This document shows, piece after piece, positions 60,065 to 64,000 of a DNA stretch of 64,000 nucleotides. Below the pieces are notes generated by a model. It saw only the letters and a program-made list of their open reading frames with translations. It was not told the DNA's origin and made no database searches. Each line of letters starts with the position of its first letter. The first letter of the stretch is position 1. A program made the position numbers and the translations under genes. The stretch is taken from the NCBI GenBank assembly GCA_019187195.1, contig JABAQT010000031.1, positions 7,448 to 71,447 on the forward strand. The letters run 5' to 3'. This stretch comes from Bryobacteraceae bacterium. GTDB taxonomy: Bacteria > Acidobacteriota > Terriglobia > Bryobacterales > Bryobacteraceae.

Positions 60065-60820
60065 ATGAATAAGGGCACAGCCATTCTGACGAACGAAACC
60101 AGCGATCTTCATTCAGAGGATACACCGGAGATCCACGAGGAAAAGTTTATTCGCATCGTCATCGCCGATGATCACCCCATCGTCCGTGACGGTTTGAAGA
60201 AACTCCTGACTCTGGAGGATGATATCAAGGTTGTAGGCGAGGCCAGCGACGGGCGGCAGGTATTGGATTTGATCCAGGAACAGGAACCCGATGTTCTGCT
60301 TCTGGATCTCCGCATGCCGAACCTGGATGGGCTTAGCGTGTTGCAGAGTCTACAACAAACAGGCCGGAAAACGCGAGTCATCGTGTTGACCGCATCGGAG
60401 GATAAGAACGAATTTGTTCAAGCGATGAAACTGGGATGCTCGGGAATCGTTCTCAAGCAGACAGCCACCGAGCTCATCGTCAAATCAATTCGCAAGGTGC
60501 ACGCGGGAGAAATCTGGCTCGATTCCCACACGACGGCGGCGGTGATGCGGCAGTTTGCCTCACCCTCCGATATGTTGGGCGGCGGACCGGCCAACGGCAA
60601 AGCGCGCGAACGTTCGCCGCTCAGCACGCGCGAACGCGAGATTGTGCAATTGGTTGCGCAGGGCTACAAGAACAAGGAGATGGCCGAGAAGATGTTCATC
60701 AGCGAGCAGACGGTGAAGAACCATCTGCACAACATTTTCGACAAACTCGGCGTCTCGGACCGTTTGGAACTGGCTCTGTACGCCATCCACAAAGGTCTGC
60801 ACATCGCCTCGGACCGATAA
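60065..60820 (+). CDS. NarL/FixJ-type response regulator (LuxR DNA-binding domain)
   Basis: This 251-aa regulator has a receiver domain (IVIADDHPIVRDGL, phospho-acceptor Asp81 in VLLLDLRMPN, VIVLTAS, conserved Lys in GIVLKQTATE) and a linker. The LuxR helix-turn-helix (LSTREREIVQLVAQGYKNKEMAEKMFISEQTVKNHLHNIFDKLGVSDRLELALYA) occupies about residues 182-240. GGGAG precedes the ATG. No kinase gene is adjacent; the hybrid kinase at 53.8-55.8 kb is a possible partner only in the sense of being nearby. Confidence 0.92.
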   Translation: MNKGTAILTNETSDLHSEDTPEIHEEKFIRIVIADDHPIVRDGLKKLLTLEDDIKVVGEASDGRQVLDLIQEQEPDVLLLDLRMPNLDGLSVLQSLQQTGRKTRVIVLTASEDKNEFVQAMKLGCSGIVLKQTATELIVKSIRKVHAGEIWLDSHTTAAVMRQFASPSDMLGGGPANGKARERSPLSTREREIVQLVAQGYKNKEMAEKMFISEQTVKNHLHNIFDKLGVSDRLELALYAIHKGLHIASDR

Positions 60821-60857
60821 GAGAGCGTTTCCTCCCACGCAAATCGGCCGCTCCGGG

Positions 60858-60873
60858 GCCGCCTTAGGGCGGC
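60858..60873 (+). terminator. GC hairpin after response regulator
   Basis: A perfect GCCGCC/GGCGGC stem with a TTAG loop lies 38 bp after the stop. It lacks a T-tract, so it would be a weak or Rho-assisted terminator, or an mRNA stabiliser. Confidence 0.35.
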
Positions 60874-60969
60874 TTCGGGCGGCTCCCTCGTTGCAGGTTC
60901 GGACGCGGTGCGGCCGAATCGCCATCCGCTTGGCGAGCTTCCTCCATAACACCGTGGTAGGCTAACAAT

Positions 60970-61776
60970 TTGAAGCTTCCCGGGCAGTTCTTCCTCCGCA
61001 ATCTCATCGCGCAGAGGACCCTTCTCTATCAGATGGTCCGGCGGGATTTTGAAAGCCGCTTTGTAGGCTCGGTGGCCGGGTGGATGTGGGGTCTGATTCA
61101 CCCGCTGGTGCAACTGGTGAGTTGGACGTTCGTCTTCCAAATCTGCCTGAAAGCGCCGGTGCCGGCGAACGAAGTGACGCAGAATTATACAATGTGGCTG
61201 TTCTGCGGCTACCTGCCGTGGATGCTGTTCAATGAAACCGTGGTGCGGTCGGCCAACTGCCTGCTGGAGCAGTCGAACCTGATTACGAAGACCGTGTTTC
61301 CATCCGAAGTGATCCCGGTGTCGATGTTTCTGTCGGCGCTGCTCAGCCATTTAATGGCGCTGATGATGGTGATTCTGGCGAGCATCCTGGTGCTTGGCTA
61401 TGTGAGCGGAATGGTGGCGCTGCTGCCCATCTACATGCTCCTCACCGGGCTGCTCGGCATTGGTCTCGGCTGGATCATCTCGAGCCTCCAGGTATATCTG
61501 AGAGACACCTCGCAGGCGGTGATGGTCGTGCTGACGCTGTGGTTCTGGATGACGCCGATTTTCATCACGGAGGCTTCGGTTCCGCCGGAGTTGCGGTTCC
61601 TGGTGCACTATAATCCGATGTCCTATCTGGTGCGCGCTTATCGTTCGAGCCTGCTCTCCTACCGGCCTCCGAACATCGAGGAGTTGGGTCTGCTGAGTCT
61701 CTATGCGATGACGATTTTTGTTCTCGGAGGTCTGTTCTTCCGTCACCTCAAGCGCGGATTTGCCGATGTCTTGTAG
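60970..61776 (+). CDS. ABC-2 type permease (polysaccharide export, TagG/Wzm-like)
   Basis: This 268-aa membrane protein has six helices and the family's N-terminal amphipathic stretch (LRNLIAQRTLLYQMVRRDFESRFVGSVAGWMWGLIHPLVQLVSW). FCGYLPWMLFNETVVRSANCLLEQSNLITKTVFPSEVIPV and a C-terminal GLFFRHLKRGFADVL are also typical. It should export an O-antigen, teichoic acid-like or other polysaccharide with a separate ATPase, which is not found in the window. The TTG start has AGG upstream. Confidence 0.87.
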   Translation: MKLPGQFFLRNLIAQRTLLYQMVRRDFESRFVGSVAGWMWGLIHPLVQLVSWTFVFQICLKAPVPANEVTQNYTMWLFCGYLPWMLFNETVVRSANCLLEQSNLITKTVFPSEVIPVSMFLSALLSHLMALMMVILASILVLGYVSGMVALLPIYMLLTGLLGIGLGWIISSLQVYLRDTSQAVMVVLTLWFWMTPIFITEASVPPELRFLVHYNPMSYLVRAYRSSLLSYRPPNIEELGLLSLYAMTIFVLGGLFFRHLKRGFADVL

Positions 61777-61790
61777 GTAAGGTGTACCTC

Positions 61791-63872
61791 ATGCGTTTTA
61801 CACGGACAATTTTCGCCCTCCTGTCTCTTGTCCTGGCCGCACCGGCGGCCGGCGCGGGAGTAAAGGTGCTTTTTGACCCTTCGAATCCCGAAATTGGGCC
61901 GTTCCCCACGGATTTCCTGACGGCGCCGGCGACAAACACGAAGACCGCGCGGATGGTGCGCATGCCGGCTCCGGATGATTGCGCGGCGAAACCGAACGCC
62001 TGCCAGGAAGCGTGGCTGCTCCAGAGCTTCGACGGGTTCAATCCACGCGCCCGGATCCGCGTGCGGTTCTCGGGAGCGGTGAAGCCGGAGACCCTGCAGG
62101 AAGGAATCTACCTGGTGGCCCGCGAGAATCTGACGGATGAGGAGCCGGGCGTTCATCAGACCGGCGACAAAGTGCCGTTGACGCAGGTGGTGTGGGACCC
62201 GGCATCGAACACGGCGTATGGGAAGCCGGATTCGGTAATGGACCAGCACCGGCGGTACATGATTGTGGTCACCGATGCCGTCAAGGATGAGGGCGGCGAT
62301 CCCGTGGAAGCGGACGACTCCTTTACAACGTGCACTGTGTCCGAGGACTACTGCGCGGCGCTGGCGGATGCGGTGAAGTCGGCGGGCGATGGGGTGAACG
62401 TGGCGGGAGCGAGCCTGTTCACCACCATGAGCGCGACGGCATGGCTCGAAAAAGCTCGCGATCAACTCTCGAATGTGGCCCCCGCCCCCACGCTGCTGGA
62501 CGGCAATGGCGTGTTCGCGATCGAGGATCTGCAGAACGTGGTGTGGCATCAGCAGACGGGGGTGAATCCGGACACGTACACGGATGTCCCGCTGCCGGTG
62601 GAACTGCTGCAGAACGCGGTGCGGGCGGTGGCGCTCGGCAGCTATACATCGCCCGACTTTCGAGACGCGGACCGGACGATTGCGGCGGTTCCGTCGGCCG
62701 AGGATCTCGCACTGCCGGACGCGACCGTTCAAGTGCCCTTCGCCGCCTATCTGCCGCGGTTGAAGCGGCCTGACAAGGGATACCCCGTCATCATTTACGG
62801 GCATGGGATGGGGGATAGCCGTATCGGCGCTCCGGCGCTGATGTCGTATGCGAGCGGAGAAAGCGGCATCGCGGTGATTGCAATTTCCGCCGTGGGGCAT
62901 GGATACGGACCGCAAAGCGTGCTCCGGGCGCGCGACAGGTCCGGATCGAGTTATGAGATTTCCCTTCCCGGGCGCGGAGCGGACATAGACGGGGACGGGC
63001 GCATTGAAAGCGCGGAGGGGTGCGCGGCGGCCGTCTCTTCTCCATTAGGCCTGCGCGATTGCCTGCGGCAGACCGCCGTGGACATTCTGCAACTTATTCA
63101 GGCGATCCGGCTGGGCCTCGATGTGGATGGGGATGGCCTCGCCGACTTTGATCCGGACAGGATCTATTATGTAGGGCAGTCGCTCGGCGCCTTGTATGGG
63201 TCGATGGTATTGGCGGTGGATCCGGGGATCACGCTGGCGGCTCTCAATTCCGGCGGGGGTTCGCTGGTGGACATCGCGCGGTGGAGTCCCGCTTTTCTCC
63301 CGGCCACTACCCTGAACCTGAGTTTACGCTTGCCTTCGCTTCTGAACGCGGACATGGGATTCAACGAAAGCTACGTCTTGCGGAACCAGCCCGTGGATGT
63401 GGTGACGGCGCCGGGAGCGATCGACATCCAAAATGCTTTCGAGACACTCGAGTGGCTACAGGCGGAAGGCGACCCCGTTTCCTATGTCTCCCACTTCAGG
63501 CGCACCCTTCTCGAGGGCGGCAAGGAGAAGACCGTGCTGTTTCAATTCGCCAAGGGTGACGCGACCGTTCCAAACCCGATGGAATCGGCGCTGGCGCGGT
63601 TTGCGGGGATGAAAGACACCACGTGGATCTACCGCCATGATCTCGCGCGGGCGAAATCCCCGCGGCTTGCCGCGAACCCGCACACGTATCTGACCAATCT
63701 CACGCCCAATGCGCTGCTCATCACGAACGCGGCGCTTGGCCAGATCACGCAGTTTTTCCTGACGGGGAATATTCCCGATCCGAACGGGAACCTGCTTCCC
63801 CTGCTGTTTGGAACCAACCTCTTCGAGCAGCCATCCGAGCTGCCGGAGGATCTTCAATTTCTGGAGCCCTGA
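61791..63872 (+). CDS. Exported large alpha/beta hydrolase with Ig-like N-domain
   Basis: This 693-aa protein is called from the ATG at 61791 (AAGGTG seven bases upstream), with a signal peptide MRFTRTIFALLSLVLAAPAAGA. The first 270 or so residues look like bacterial Ig-like/SbsA-type modules (ARIRVRFSGAVKPETLQEGIYLV). The hydrolase part has GYPVIIYGHGMGDSR, an acidic loop resembling a calcium-binding repeat (GADIDGDGRIESAEG, LDVDGDGLADFDPDR) and the nucleophile YYVGQSLGALYGS (G-x-S-x-G). It is likely a secreted lipase/esterase-type enzyme with unknown substrate. The sulfatase-like gene starts four bases after the stop. Confidence 0.78.
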   Translation: MRFTRTIFALLSLVLAAPAAGAGVKVLFDPSNPEIGPFPTDFLTAPATNTKTARMVRMPAPDDCAAKPNACQEAWLLQSFDGFNPRARIRVRFSGAVKPETLQEGIYLVARENLTDEEPGVHQTGDKVPLTQVVWDPASNTAYGKPDSVMDQHRRYMIVVTDAVKDEGGDPVEADDSFTTCTVSEDYCAALADAVKSAGDGVNVAGASLFTTMSATAWLEKARDQLSNVAPAPTLLDGNGVFAIEDLQNVVWHQQTGVNPDTYTDVPLPVELLQNAVRAVALGSYTSPDFRDADRTIAAVPSAEDLALPDATVQVPFAAYLPRLKRPDKGYPVIIYGHGMGDSRIGAPALMSYASGESGIAVIAISAVGHGYGPQSVLRARDRSGSSYEISLPGRGADIDGDGRIESAEGCAAAVSSPLGLRDCLRQTAVDILQLIQAIRLGLDVDGDGLADFDPDRIYYVGQSLGALYGSMVLAVDPGITLAALNSGGGSLVDIARWSPAFLPATTLNLSLRLPSLLNADMGFNESYVLRNQPVDVVTAPGAIDIQNAFETLEWLQAEGDPVSYVSHFRRTLLEGGKEKTVLFQFAKGDATVPNPMESALARFAGMKDTTWIYRHDLARAKSPRLAANPHTYLTNLTPNALLITNAALGQITQFFLTGNIPDPNGNLLPLLFGTNLFEQPSELPEDLQFLEP

Positions 63873-63876
63873 CGCC

Positions 63877-64000
63877 ATGACCTGGACACGCCGCGGATTT
63901 CTTTCCGCCGCCACCCTCGCGCCGCTGGCGGCGCAAGATCAGAATGAGCCGGAAGTGGCATCATCGAGACCGAACATCCTGCTGATCCTCGGCAGTGATC
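63877..64000 (+). CDS. Tat-exported sulfatase-like protein (3' truncated by window)
   Basis: Only 41 codons are visible. They encode a twin-arginine-like leader (WTRRGFLSAATLAPLAAQD) and the start of a type I sulfatase domain, RPNILLILGSD, which resembles the RPNILLILxDDQ metal-binding opening of arylsulfatases. The catalytic Cys/Ser lies beyond the window edge, so activity cannot be judged. The gene is close to the upstream hydrolase (4 nt gap), suggesting cotranscription. Confidence 0.75.
   Translation, partial: MTWTRRGFLSAATLAPLAAQDQNEPEVASSRPNILLILGSD

Noticed and set aside
1..64000. tRNA, rRNA, CRISPR arrays, integrases and prophage genes
   Set aside because: None were seen by reading; a tRNAscan and CRISPR search would be needed for certainty.

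Overview
The window is high-GC bacterial chromosome (about 60-65% G+C by eye), densely packed, with many 1-4 nt start/stop overlaps. The gene mix points to Acidobacteriota, most like the Bryobacterales/Solibacter group. It includes two very large Oar-type TonB-dependent receptors with an N-terminal carboxypeptidase-regulatory domain, a tricorn-like S41 protease, a Tat-exported Gfo/Idh/MocA (GH109-like) protein, a sialidase, the start of a Tat-exported sulfatase, a PEP-CTERM protein, MacAB and DUF5666 proteins. No rRNA, tRNA, CRISPR array, phage or integrase was seen. The lineage is inferred from gene content only.

Layout. 1-7.2 kb: C-terminal part of a spermidine-synthase-like membrane protein, a sialidase, and (minus strand) a DUF5666 protein followed by a TonB receptor. 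7.2-14.1 kb: a YdcF protein, a macA-macB-permease operon, a class IV aminotransferase (minus), a GH109-like oxidoreductase and a peroxiredoxin. 14.1-18.7 kb (minus): pfkB kinase, GT-C glycosyltransferase, dapF and a nucleotide-sugar dehydrogenase, overlapping or nearly so. 18.9-22 kb: SPOR protein, lipA, lnt. 22-28.5 kb: exported methyltransferase, secreted VWA-like protein, YkgJ-type protein, ssb, PH-like membrane protein, YdcF, ABC exporter and a decayed tandem duplicate of that exporter's 3' end. 28.4-34.7 kb: tricorn-like protease, mutL, a PEP-CTERM protein with a clear terminator. 34.8-41 kb: rimO-yacG-pgpA-NHL protein-cinA, then a CocE-type hydrolase. 41-45.3 kb: sugar epimerase-like and cupin genes, a GT9 transferase, a DsbD N-domain protein, TlpA, an HExxH protein and a parvulin. 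45.3-49.7 kb: an ORF-less group II intron abutting the stop codon of the second TonB receptor. 50-56 kb: two exported proteins, fliM, OsmC and a BvgS-like hybrid kinase. 56-59.8 kb: pta-acuC (minus), mdh, a 37-aa membrane peptide, a SET-domain protein and a small Cys/His protein. 59.8-64 kb: NarL-type regulator, ABC-2 permease, secreted alpha/beta hydrolase and the start of a sulfatase.

The most striking object is the 532-nt element at 45615-46146 (minus). It has a textbook 34-nt group II intron domain V with a GNRA loop, a GTGCG 5' end directly after the receptor's TAA, and internal EBS1 (7/7) and EBS2 (6 pairs, one wobble) complements to the last 13 nt of the receptor gene. It carries no reverse transcriptase. 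The DNA after its 3' end stays open for 107 codons in phase with the receptor. Other points of note are a DapF homologue with Ser in place of the second catalytic Cys, a coupled pta/deacetylase pair, a SET-domain protein, and CpxR-like direct repeats near macAB and the DUF5666/TonB operon.
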